Shown here in pieces: positions 1 to 8,715 of a stretch of 64,000 nucleotides of DNA (positions are counted from its first letter, which is position 1; the number at the start of each line of letters is the position of its first letter). Made by a program: the position numbers and the translations under genes. The notes under the pieces are model-generated. The model ran no database searches, was not told the origin of the DNA, and saw only the letters and a list, made by a program, of their open reading frames with translations. The DNA lies in assembly GCA_018136815.1 (NCBI GenBank), contig CM030938.1, forward strand, positions 2,648,215 through 2,712,214. The letters run 5' to 3'. Source of the stretch: Isochrysis galbana. Taxonomy: Eukaryota; Haptophyta; Isochrysidales; Isochrysidaceae.

Positions 1-9
1 TTGGCCTCA

Positions 10-972
10 TTAGAGTGATCTACCGAGGGAGTACGACCACCACGATTCATCGTACAAGACTTCCATCCTCGATTTGAACCACACACGGACTGGCTGAGTG
101 GGGTTGCGCTCCGGGTGCTGGAATGTGAAGCCTTGGACCTGAGGGTGTGCGAGCGCCCACGCCTTTGCCTGCTCGAACGTCATGACGGCCTCATGCACGT
201 CGTCACCTGCGAGGCAATGACCGCTATACATTCCTTCATGCAAAGGACCGACAAGAGTTTGATCTGCAATGCTCACTGGCATGGAAGGCTGTCCATCCTC
301 GCGGAACGACTGGCGGATCCAGACTTGCGAGACCCACTTAGTGCCGATAGGTGGCTGTCCGGCGTGCAGTGCATTCAGATCGAGCTCGCCGTTCATGAAA
401 CCCGGAAAGAAGATGACAGCACTTCCCTTCTTGGGTTTCACCTCCAGGTTGAGATGGCGGAAATATGTGCCACCTCCTCCCTCTGGCTCATTGAGATACA
501 TGAGGACGGTGGCGATGCGCTGGCCACCACTCGCACAGAAGGCCTGACCTGCTGCGCAGTTGGGATCGACGCCATCGTAGTGCTCCACGTAGCGCTGTCC
601 CTCGGTGTATCGCGCGACTTGCGGCAGCTCCATATGTCCGTACGGCTTGTAGGTGAGCGCCTGGATCTTGGCGAGGAGATGAGGACAGGGTAGCGTGGTC
701 TTTGCAAGATGGCAGGTGAGCGAAGTTCTTCCCCGAGTGGCCTCCGAACCGGCGACCGCGTGCGTCTTCGAACGTTGCAGCATGGGCGTGGCGACCTGGA
801 TCAGCCTGGTGCACTCTTCGGCCGAGAGGAACTGGTCACAAACGTAGACGGGAGGCTGCTCGTGCACGCGACGGAGGCCGGGGTAGTCTAGGTTGATGGG
901 CATGTACCGGCGTGCCTCATCTGCGGGCCTACCCACCGCAGGCGGCACCCATCCGCCTTGTGCGTGGCTCAT
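10..972 (-). CDS. Prolyl 4-hydroxylase, 2OG-Fe(II) oxygenase
   Basis: The 320-residue protein fits the prolyl 4-hydroxylase family, which hydroxylates proline using Fe(II), oxygen and 2-oxoglutarate, commonly in the secretory pathway. Visible active-site residues are H131 and D133 (HYD), distal H203 in LNALHAG and K212 in GTKWVSQVW, at the family's usual spacing. The stretch GGTYFRHLNLEVKPKKGSA is the typical double-stranded beta-helix sequence. I start at the ATG at 972 (MSHAQGG), because the frame further upstream is low-complexity poly-glycine. About 90 residues follow the oxygenase domain and contain FEQAKAWALAHPQVQGFTF and VWFKS. This looks like a small Apple/PAN-like tail domain of the kind seen appended to algal proteins, which is an inference. 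No clear signal peptide is seen, so the N-terminus may be incomplete. Confidence 0.9.
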   Translation of the reverse strand: MSHAQGGWVPPAVGRPADEARRYMPINLDYPGLRRVHEQPPVYVCDQFLSAEECTRLIQVATPMLQRSKTHAVAGSEATRGRTSLTCHLAKTTLPCPHLLAKIQALTYKPYGHMELPQVARYTEGQRYVEHYDGVDPNCAAGQAFCASGGQRIATVLMYLNEPEGGGGTYFRHLNLEVKPKKGSAVIFFPGFMNGELDLNALHAGQPPIGTKWVSQVWIRQSFREDGQPSMPVSIADQTLVGPLHEGMYSGHCLAGDDVHEAVMTFEQAKAWALAHPQVQGFTFQHPERNPTQPVRVWFKSRMEVLYDESWWSYSLGRSL

Positions 973-1499
973 GGCATGCTGCGCGGGCGCGATGATGGCG
1001 GCGATGGTGAGGGGGAGAGAAAGGGGAGAAGGCACAGCTTTTTTGCGCGCCCCCACGTCCCTCCCCTCCCCCCCACCCCCGCCCCCCCCGCCACCACCAC
1101 ACACACACACGTTCTTCCCGTGCGCCTCGAGTTTCTTGGATAAACTCTCCTCTTCTCTATACTCTACTCTACTCTAAAGTAGGAGTACTAGCTCAAAAGT
1201 AGGGTAGAGAGTACTCTAGTACTCCACTCTACAAGTAGGTGGTAAAAAATACGCTTGTTCACTTTTTAAGGTGGTCCGCGGGTGAGCGGGCCCACCCCGG
1301 TATAAACTGTGCCGAGGGGCTCGCGGGAGCGTGGGCGATGAGCGCAAGGGACCCCTGCAGGGAGCCCCCCTTCTGCGAAGGTGACGATGAGCTGGGGGGG
1401 GGGAAGAGGTGGAGGCTCCAACGCCGCAGGCATCCGAGGTGGCTTGCCATTCACTGGTGGGGGCATCGCCCTGCTTAGGGAGTGCAGGGCAGGAGTGTG
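973..1499. other. Upstream region of the hydroxylase gene
   Basis: No gene is visible. The stretch holds a C-rich tract, a CA microsatellite (1097-1110) and a run of ACTCTACTCT repeats (1160-1174). It also holds a block (about 1180-1275, with GGTGGTAAAAAATACGC) that recurs at 42760-42860 upstream of another minus-strand gene. It probably contains the hydroxylase promoter, but no core element can be assigned. Confidence 0.4.
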
Positions 1500-1660
1500 C
1501 AACATCCAGGCGGCTTGCCTTCATTTGGTCTCCTACCCCTCCGGTTTCTTCCCCTCCCCGCGGGGAGTCTCACCCTACCATGAGCCATGAGCCCCCCCGC
1601 GAGCACCCCGAAGGAGAGGCCCAGCAGCACCACGTACGCGACGAGAATGGCGTCGCCTTG
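1500..1660 (-). pseudogene. Duplicated 3' fragment of a cytochrome b561 gene
   Basis: This block is closely similar to 43226-43378, the end of the cytochrome b561 gene fragment at 43292-43699. On the minus strand at 1575-1657 it still encodes a VAYVVLLGLSFGVLAGGLM helix, but nothing upstream of it matches the gene. The neighbouring CTTGCCTTCATTTGG motif occurs three times here (about 1515, 1668 and 1807), so the piece appears to have been copied together with a repeat. It is a non-functional fragment. Confidence 0.6.
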
Positions 1661-1902
1661 AGGCGGCTTGCCTTCATTTGGTCTCCTTTCCCTCCGGTTT
1701 CTTCCAGTCCCAGTTGAGCAACGTCCACACAACCACAGGCGCCGCATCCCTAGCTCACGAGCGGCCAGGTGGGACGCGAGCGAGGTCATCAACGAGAGGT
1801 CGTTTGCCTTCATTTGGTACCCCTCGTTTCCCAATATGCGGGTAGTCCCCCTCGCACCGCTCCCTCTGGGTATAGATCGCCCTTCAAGAGGTGTTTCCCT
1901 GT

Positions 1903-2139
1903 TCACTCCGTATTACATCGTAAGCTTCCTCGATCGACTACGTCATGATATTCTTTGTTTAGATTATGAATTTCACGAATAACTTTGCCGGCATATTCTT
2001 GAGAGTACTCACTGGCAATCTCAATGAACAATTTTAGCTTCCGTTGCAGTTCGGATAGCCTCTGTTTTGTGTTAATGCTACGTAGTGATAGCAGCTTCTT
2101 TTTATTGAATACCGGGACGTAGTCTTCTAAGACTTGGTC
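1903..2139 (-). pseudogene. Low-GC gene fragment, possibly of giant-virus or virophage origin
   Basis: The minus strand reads an open, lysine- and glutamate-rich helical peptide (for example QRLSELQRKLKLFIEIA) that ends at a stop at 1903-1905. Its base composition is far more AT-rich than the neighbourhood. The frame is cut at 2139 by the 2140-2867 insertion and resumes beyond the target duplication at 2883-2900, where the assembly gap begins. The sequence style resembles late-transcription-factor (VLTF3-like) proteins of large DNA viruses, but I cannot confirm that. The gene is broken by the insertion, the gap and probably an early stop. Confidence 0.35.
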
Positions 2140-2882
2140 AACTAAGTTTATACTTGGTTCACCCATGGCGGGGCACGAGCCCCCCCCTCTCTCCACTCCT
2201 CCCCTGCCATGGGGAAGGAACCACCCACTCTCCTGGCACGCCTGATGGCCTGCCAGGAGCACATTGACATACAGCGCCGCAGCCGGTGGCCACTTGGAGC
2301 TGCTGCAGTATGCACGCCGTCGGGGCTGCCCCTGGGACCAGCAGGCGTGCATCGAGGCCGCTACCGAGGAAGGGCACACGCAAGTCGTCGCGTGGATCCT
2401 CACGCAAGAAGGAGCGAGCGAGCGAGCGAGCGAGGAAGACGCGAGCGAGGAAGACGCGAGCGAGGAAGAGCGAGCGAGCCCTGAGCACTGCTTCTCTGAC
2501 TGCAGTGCGCTGGATAGAGACCTTGCCTTGTCTCTCCTTTACCATGGCTCTCCCACACCTGAGACGGGAGACCCAGGTATACACGAGTTCGAAGAGCACT
2601 GGCGAAGGATTCTCGCCCCTGAACCCGGTGTCCAAAAGTACGCGACCCGTGACAATGGCGGCGTGGGCTTTGTCGCGTCCATGGCCTTGGAATCGTGCAT
2701 CTGCATTGGTGACGTTTGTCAACCAGGATTCTTTACTTTTTTTGTGTGTGTACCGGCGCATCGCGTATTTGGAAACGAGGGGTACCAAATGAAGGCAAAC
2801 GACCTTGTGTCCAATTAGCTAGTGGCTAGTGGGGTTGGCTAGGATATAACATTAATTAGTTTATTTATTCTAAGACTTGGTC
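2125..2882. mobile_element. Insertion with perfect 15-bp target-site duplication
   Basis: TTCTAAGACTTGGTC occurs at 2125-2139 and again at 2868-2882 and brackets a 728-bp insert (2140-2867). The left edge of the insert carries the hairpin-like AACTAAGTTTATACTTGGTT and then the GGGGCACGAGCCCCCCC block shared with the elements at 30613, 49860, 53270 and 61750. The interior holds an ankyrin-like fragment, GAGC/GAGGAAGACGC repeats (2410-2470) and an arm of the 34-bp inverted repeat. The long duplication points to target-primed reverse transcription, which is an inference. Confidence 0.75.
2264..2411 (+). pseudogene. Ankyrin-repeat fragment carried in the insertion
   Basis: One and a half ankyrin-like repeats are readable: SAAAGGHLELLQYARRRGCPWD, shown here as AAAGGHLELLQYAR then GCPWDQQAC, followed by EAATEEGHTQVVAWIL. 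The GHLELLQ...GCPWD pattern is common in ankyrin families of algae and of their large DNA viruses. The fragment runs into GAGC repeats and has no start codon context, so it is a captured remnant. Confidence 0.6.
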
Positions 2883-2900
2883 GTATTTTTCCTGGAATTC

Positions 2901-3000
2901 NNNNNNNNNNNNNNNNNNNNNNNNNNNNNNNNNNNNNNNNNNNNNNNNNNNNNNNNNNNNNNNNNNNNNNNNNNNNNNNNNNNNNNNNNNNNNNNNNNNN
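2901..3000. other. Assembly gap (100 N)
   Basis: A run of exactly 100 N is a conventional gap of unknown length. Sequences on its two sides may not be adjacent in the genome. Confidence 0.99.
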
Positions 3001-4576
3001 GCCACGATCAAGCGCGAGCTTGATTCGATACTCGTCCGCGGCCTTCGACTTTACTCGTTAGTCGTTCTTTACTCGATAGGCGTTCTACGCGCCGCTCGTC
3101 ACTCGTAACTCATCACTCGCTCCTTGCCTGTTTGCGCCTCCTAGTGGCCCGTGCGTCCTGATTCCCAGGCCTGGTCCTTGTACTTTGCGATCGCCTGGGT
3201 CCCTCCTTGCCGCTGTCTTCCCCCGCGCTCGTTGCGGCCGCGAGGGCGAGGAGAGTGGTCATTTCAGGGAGCGCGTTCCGCCCAGAGAGGGGGGGGGGGC
3301 GGGGGGACGGAAACTGACGGGAAATTTGCCCCCTTTGCCACCCTGCATCCGTGCCTTTTTTTTTCACCCGATGCACTCAGGGCGCGGTCGCGTACCTCTG
3401 CATGGAATACATCAATCACGGATCACGGCGGTCGCGTACGCTGAACTGAAACGAATCCCATGGTGCAAGTGCACCGAGCAGCTGGCAAACTCTACATGGA
3501 GAACAAGAAGGCCGTCCTCGCACGCGTCACGGACCTCGCTACCCAAGATCAGCCAAGCGACATCGTCGCCTGTCAGGATATCGACAATAGGATCGAGGAT
3601 GAGGGGTGTGAGAAAAAGACGAAAAAGATGAAAACTCAGCCTGCGTAGCTGGGGGTTACTGTGTGTGTGGGGGGGGAGGGAGTTGCTATTGACGTGTCGT
3701 GATTAGCTTTTGTACTCATCTTAATAATAAACTGGAGGAATTATGTGAGACATTCCTACCTAAAAAGAAAACAAGCGTTCTGAGCGAAAAAAAATTATCA
3801 CCTGGTCCTCTTTTGACGGAACGCGACTTGATGAATGCGAATGCGACAGGCGTGAAGAGGGTAGAGGGCTCCCGATCACCGGGATCCCGTGCATGGGTCG
3901 TCTTCTTGGATTCCTTCATCACTCATCACCTCCACAGCATCTTCCTTGTTCAGAGCGTGCTTATAGACGAGCCTTTCGAGTTTGGGCAACGCCGCAACCA
4001 TCCACAAAATCTTCAAACTTCAAACTTCAGATCCAGATCCAACAAATCACGATCATACTGGAACTCATAGAGGACCACGTCTTTGATCATGTCGATCAGA
4101 TTTGTCCAATTGATACAAATCCTTGACACGAACCAACTGGGGGGTGTCCGCGTGTGTGTCTGGGAGGGTATGCCAGGAAGCCACAGGACTTGGAAGTGGA
4201 ATTGGGCCCGCGCCAGGAATTGGCGGGGCGCCGAGTACTACCATTAAAACCTCCCTCCCCCACACTACGAGGCTGCGCCGACCGGCGGCTCGGTCAGCCG
4301 ACGGCGCCTCTCTCCCCCCCCTCCCCTTCTCTCCCTCTCCCCCCCCCCCCCTCCCGTCTCTCTCTCTCCCTCTCTTCTCTCTTTACCCTCTCCCTCCTTC
4401 CCTCTTCCCTCTTCCCTCGCTCCCTCCCCTCCCTCTCTCCCTTCCTTCCGCCCCCCCCCCTCTCGTCCCGCTCGCGCTGCCTCCCATCCTCCCATTCACC
4501 ATCCCCCCTGGCCCTTCCCCTGCCCTCCCCCCACGGCCACGCCCCTCTTCCGAACCCTTGACCCCTCCCCCTTCCG
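3001..4576. other. Intergenic region before the flavoprotein gene
   Basis: I see no convincing gene. A 62-codon frame at 3460-3648 is lysine-rich and has no recognisable motif. A pyrimidine-rich tract (about 4308-4480, C and CT runs) lies directly upstream of the 4577 start codon, as also seen before other genes here, and may be 5' UTR or promoter sequence. Confidence 0.4.
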
Positions 4577-6220
4577 ATGGCTCGCGTCGCCGTGCTGGGT
4601 GGCGGCGTGACCGGCGCCTTCTTCGCCGACTCGCTCCGCAGCCGGCTACCGCACGAGGCCACGCTGCAGCTCGACGTCTTTGAGGCGAGCGGGCGGCTCG
4701 GTGGCCGGCTGCTCGATTCGGCGGTATATGGTGACAGCGCCGATCACGCGGTCGAGATGGGCGCCGCCATGTTCATTGGGCAAAACCGGTACGTGGCGCA
4801 CGCTGTTGCCTCGCTTGGCCTTGAGAGCCAATGCCGCGCCACCAGCACAAAGGGGCGCTCTCGGCTACTGGTGCTCGGCAAGGACGGCGCCCCTGTTTTC
4901 GAGGAGAGCAAGCACAAGGTCATCACCCTCTACCGGATGGCCAAGCGCTTTGGCCTGCGCGACGTCTCGAAGCTCACCTCACGTGGGCTCGAATTCATCG
5001 CCAACTTCTCGCGCTTTTACGAGCTACAGGATCGGGGCGAAGCCTTCGCCTCCGTAAAAGGACTATTCCAAAGCGTCAGCATGGCCCAGTACCCGCCATC
5101 TACATGCGAGACCGTGCTTGGCGACATGCTGAGTTCGGCGTCCTCGAGCGCAGCCGACGAGCTCGTCTCTGCCCTGATGCGAAACAACTATGGCCAGGCA
5201 TGGCGTCCTTCCGGCGCCCTGTGCTGCTTCACAGCGGTGGCTCCTCTCGCGGCGGGCGGTTCCAAGGCTGCGTACCGCATTGTTGGCGGCAATGCTCGCA
5301 TGGTGGAGGGCCTGTTTGCTCGGAGCGGCGCCGTTATACATCTCAACACGACTGTCCACTCCGTCACGACCGCGCCTTCGGGCCGATACAGACTCGGAAT
5401 CGCCAGGACGGGGTCCCCATCCGGCGGGGCTCGGATGCCAGCAGAAGAGTCGTCAGAACAAGCCTTTTCCGAGTACGACTATGTTGTTCTCGCGGCTCCG
5501 TGTGCCTCGGCAATCAAGTCGGCTAGTGATGCAGCTTCCCATTCCGAAACGGCCTCAAGCAACTTGCTTGGCCGCTGCACACGCCTTCCTTTCCAGGTGG
5601 TGCATACCACGTTGGTCTATGGTCTCATCGAGCCCAGATTCCTTGGGTCTCGCCTTAGCCTCCCCGAGCTCAATGGTGGCTTCTCGGACATTCTCGTGGC
5701 CGACGGCTCACCGTTACCCTTCTCGTCTCTTGGCATGCAGCCTTCGGGCGGAGCACAAGCTGAAGCCGCCTTCAAGACGTGCGCCAAGGTCTTGGCGAGC
5801 CCGTCGAACACAAAGATTAAAGAGGTGCCGAGGTGGAAAATATTTTCAGAGGCGCCGCTCAGTGGGGAAACTCTCGGCGGGCTGTTCGCTTGCCACGATG
5901 AGAATACCATCGTCCACCATCCGTGGGATGCGCCCGGAGCGTACCCGCAGTCGAGGCCTTGGCCAAGCTCAAGCGACATGTCAGTTGGCCTTAAAGATGG
6001 GGGCAATTTCATCCTCCATGCTAGCAACGATGACGCAGAGGTGGGAGGGATGGTGCTCTACCCATCGGCCGTTGAATCCGCCACGTCTGCTATGGAGGTA
6101 ATGGCAGTCGCTGCTAACAATGCTGCGCTGCTCATGCACAAAGACCTTGCTCGCCGAGGCAGTCTAGGAGCCGTGCCACCCACAGCAGGCAGATCATCGA
6201 CCAGCAAGGAAGAGCTATGA
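4577..6220 (+). CDS. Prenylcysteine oxidase-like FAD-dependent amine oxidase
   Basis: The 547-residue protein begins with a Rossmann FAD-binding motif, VAVLGGGVTG (G8, G10, G13), followed by an acidic strand end and RLGGR at 40-44. This is the arrangement of flavin amine oxidases. The segment AYRIVGGNARMVEGLF near residue 235 matches the prenylcysteine oxidase/lyase signature, in which the substrate-binding region follows a GGN turn. That family cleaves the thioether of farnesyl- or geranylgeranyl-cysteine released during turnover of prenylated proteins. The length is close to family members. The start is the first ATG after a long CT-rich leader, and the Rossmann motif begins at residue 4, so little can be missing. 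The frame is uninterrupted. A different amine-oxidase substrate cannot be excluded. Confidence 0.8.
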   Translation: MARVAVLGGGVTGAFFADSLRSRLPHEATLQLDVFEASGRLGGRLLDSAVYGDSADHAVEMGAAMFIGQNRYVAHAVASLGLESQCRATSTKGRSRLLVLGKDGAPVFEESKHKVITLYRMAKRFGLRDVSKLTSRGLEFIANFSRFYELQDRGEAFASVKGLFQSVSMAQYPPSTCETVLGDMLSSASSSAADELVSALMRNNYGQAWRPSGALCCFTAVAPLAAGGSKAAYRIVGGNARMVEGLFARSGAVIHLNTTVHSVTTAPSGRYRLGIARTGSPSGGARMPAEESSEQAFSEYDYVVLAAPCASAIKSASDAASHSETASSNLLGRCTRLPFQVVHTTLVYGLIEPRFLGSRLSLPELNGGFSDILVADGSPLPFSSLGMQPSGGAQAEAAFKTCAKVLASPSNTKIKEVPRWKIFSEAPLSGETLGGLFACHDENTIVHHPWDAPGAYPQSRPWPSSSDMSVGLKDGGNFILHASNDDAEVGGMVLYPSAVESATSAMEVMAVAANNAALLMHKDLARRGSLGAVPPTAGRSSTSKEEL

Positions 6221-6854
6221 GTACCACCGCTGGTCGTTTGATCTCTTCGATGAGAGCACGAGATATGTAGACGCATCCTCGACATGGACATCCACTGGCC
6301 TGTCCCGACCGTCGTAACCACAAGGACATCACATTGTGTCCGCGGTAATGCTCTCGTGGGAGCTAGACACATAACCATGACAAAGCTACTATAACACCTC
6401 TGTCGTGATGCAACTCGCGTCTGTCTGGCGTTTGCCATCCATGTTCAAGTGGCATAATGCTATTTTTTCTTCCTTCTTGCTTCACACATCCGCCTTCTTT
6501 CTTTCCCACCACTTTCCCCTTCCTTGTGTTTTTCCCACCCTACGCTCCCATTGGTGAGCGCCGAGCAGTAGCGCAGAGGCTCTGCGGCGACATGCTCAAC
6601 GCGAGTTTTGTTTTCGGGCACACGCACGCTGACATCGCCCTAATACCCCACTTCTAGGACGGTCAAACAGGGCTTTTAACTTCTAAGGGTGAAAATTCAC
6701 TAAGTCAAGATTTTGAGGTTTTATCACGAGATCTTTATAATGGGTGTATTAATATCCTAAGAAATATGCACATTTTCGACGCCATTTCAATACACAGATC
6801 CGAAAACGTTTTCGCGCTCGTGCGAAATCGACGTCGACCACGAAGTCAATTTGT
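6221..6854. other. Intergenic region, AT-rich in part
   Basis: There is no gene. Positions 6655-6840 are AT-rich. The short motif around 6656-6690 (GGTCAAACAGGGCTTTTAAC) recurs in inverse orientation near 43995-44030, which suggests the edge of another dispersed repeat. Confidence 0.4.
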
Positions 6855-7395
6855 TGCGGGTAAAGGGGGGGCCTTGTACATTTCCCCCTCGTACGTTCCG
6901 TTTTTAGGTCTTCCTGCGCGACTCCCTCTCCGTCGCCGCGCCCCAGTTCCCTTCTCCCCCGCATCGTCCCGTATCGGTCCGTCCCCCCTCTCCTCTCCTC
7001 TCCCCGGCTCCCCCGCGGAAGCCCTCTCCCCCCTCTCCCCCCCCCGTCTCCCCCCGAGTGCTTCCTTGAGTTTCCGGCCCCCTTTTGTCTATTTCTTTCC
7101 CGCGCGATTCCCTTCCCCCCCGCGCGTGACGTTTTCCCTCGGTGTCCTGACTACGCTCCGCGTTATCGCTCGAGCGCCCTCCGTGCCCCCTCGTCCGTCC
7201 TTCGTTCTCGTTCTCGTGCTGCTATGCCCCGTGATGGCTGAGAGCGCGCCCATGCCTTCGGCCCCGTCCCTGCACGCTTCCCCGGCTCCCCATATTGTTC
7301 ACCTCCCATGCTCCAATTGGGCCATACATCTCATGTTACAGTTCATCCTCCACTCACACCCAGCCGCACCACAGCCACAGCTCCATTCGATCCAC
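6855..7395 (+). mobile_element. 5' end of a non-LTR-like element, copy 1
   Basis: This block matches the reverse complement of about 58450-58990. Both begin with a GGGTAAAGGGGG stretch and a pyrimidine-rich leader, then a short open frame starting MAESAPMPS here and MSEAAPTLS in the other copy, rich in Ser, Pro and His. It is probably the leader and first ORF start of a retroelement. This copy is broken at about 7395, where a different repeat begins. Confidence 0.5.
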
Positions 7396-7684
7396 CACAC
7401 AATTAAATTCTTAATAGTCTCACCGCACACGCGGCCGTGGTCCCTCTGCTTTATACTCAGCTGCAGCAGCAAACTTTCTACACCCCCATCCCCCGGCCCT
7501 TTCCCACCCGCCATCAAGCGACTCCCCCCGTGCACTACTAGGGGGATAGGAGTGAAGGGCTTAGATATGGTCCGGTGCCCCCCCCCCCCCCGGTGGTCCG
7601 TTCCCCCCTTCCTCCTGCGCCTACCAGGCTGGCGGCGCTAGCGGCGTCCTTAGTCCCGACTTCTCCTGTAAACAGGCCGAACAG
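7396..7684 (-). mobile_element. Fragment of the palindrome-edged 0.75-kb repeat
   Basis: The sequence from CTCACCGCACACGCGG through the CTACTAGGGGGATAGG and GATATGGTCCGG blocks matches 49250-49510, 52120-52380 and the inverse of 62210-62490. It ends abruptly at about 7684, where it joins LINE-like sequence. Confidence 0.65.
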
Positions 7685-8165
7685 GTGTCAGGTGTGTGCG
7701 ACCCCGGTCGCGCCGCACGGCCCGTGGCTCCGGCCACTTCCAGCACTGCAGCCATGCTGGCCCTGACCCCCCCATGGGGGATAGCAGACTGCAGGCAGCC
7801 ACAAACCAGCGGCAGGCTTGCAGCACCACCCCACCACTGGGCATGCCCTATGGCAGAGGCCTCTCCCACCCTGGCGATGGCCGCGCTGCTCTAGCAGCGC
7901 GGCCTGAGACCGGGTGGCCCTTATGGTCACAACATTCATTATCACACACAATTGTGGAAACGTCTATAGACAGCACTCCCCCCCAACACCTGACTGAGCA
8001 TGGCCCACACTCGACCCGCGCCCTCTGAGCAAGCATGGCATGCACCCACAACAGCGCCCCAACCACTCCACGCACCAACAAGCTCACCTCCGACACTCCC
8101 CCCGGGCCCAGGCACTCAGGAAATTACTCTGATGAAGAACAAGGCGATTTCGAGACAGACGCCAT
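7685..8165 (+). pseudogene. Degenerate copy of the 47516-49212 element ORF
   Basis: The sequence matches the reverse complement of about 48750-49070 (CCATGGGGGATAGCAGACTGCAGGC and the following GGGCATGCCCTATGGCAG block, here given in part). Frameshifts and stops interrupt it. It is a decayed piece of the ORF that is intact at 47968-49188. Confidence 0.6.
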
Positions 8166-8605
8166 CTTTCTTTGATTGACCGGTCCTTCCACCAGCAGGG
8201 AGAGTACACCTTCCAGGTTGCCTCGGTATACGGCGCAATCGTCGAGCTCCTCTTGGAACTCGAAGGAGTCGATCCTGAGCCGGACTTTGGGCCCGGTCTA
8301 TCCGCCGCCCATGGCACGTAGCAGTCAACGAAGAAAGACAGAGAGCAACCGTTTCGAAACCGCTATGGCTATGGGACCAGCCACATCGCGGCACAGGAGG
8401 AAGGAGGAAGAGGACCCAACCGCTAGGGACCGGAGCACCCCGCCCAATCCCGCCACCCCCACAATCCGAGCCCCTAAGTAGCGCAGGAGGGGAGTAGCCG
8501 CAAGCCAGGTTGGGAGGGGAAAGGAAGGAGTAGGGCTCGTGGCCGTGTGCGCGCTATCAACTAGAGGTCCAAAGCCGCGCGCGAGGCGAGATTTTTCAAC
8601 GGGTA
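8166..8605. repeat. Dispersed repeat tail with GCGCGCGAGGCGAGA end
   Basis: From about 8440 the sequence (ACAATCCGAGCCCCTAAGTAGCGC ... GCCGCGCGCGAGGCGAGA, abbreviated) matches 47275-47420 and 39640-39850. These copies end in the same GCGAGA(A)TATT-type border. Between 8166 and 8440 an open but unrecognised stretch is present. No independent gene is supported. Confidence 0.5.
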
Positions 8606-8715
8606 TTTTTGTCGTATGCTGTGACTGACCAGCCCACTCCTCATACTAGGAATCTCAATCTTTCCACAATGGTTGTCTATCTGCGAACGAACCCCTCGAG
8701 ACAATACTCAGAGCT

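Larger units (their letters stand above)
1798..2804. repeat. 34-bp perfect inverted repeat pair
   Basis: Positions 1798-1831 and 2771-2804 are exact reverse complements over 34 bp. The right arm lies inside the 2140-2867 insertion and the left arm outside it. The core CTTCATTTGGTACCCCTC resembles the CTTGCCTTCATTTGG repeat near 1515, 1668 and 43235, so the pair probably reflects two copies of one dispersed repeat rather than the ends of one transposon. Confidence 0.75.

Noticed and set aside
3460-3648. 62-codon lysine-rich open frame
   Set aside because: There are no motifs, no codon-use support and no neighbours. It is compatible with a chance ORF.
6766-7641. Single 291-codon plus-strand frame
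   Set aside because: It runs through three unrelated blocks (AT-rich flank, retroelement leader, another repeat), so it is not one protein.
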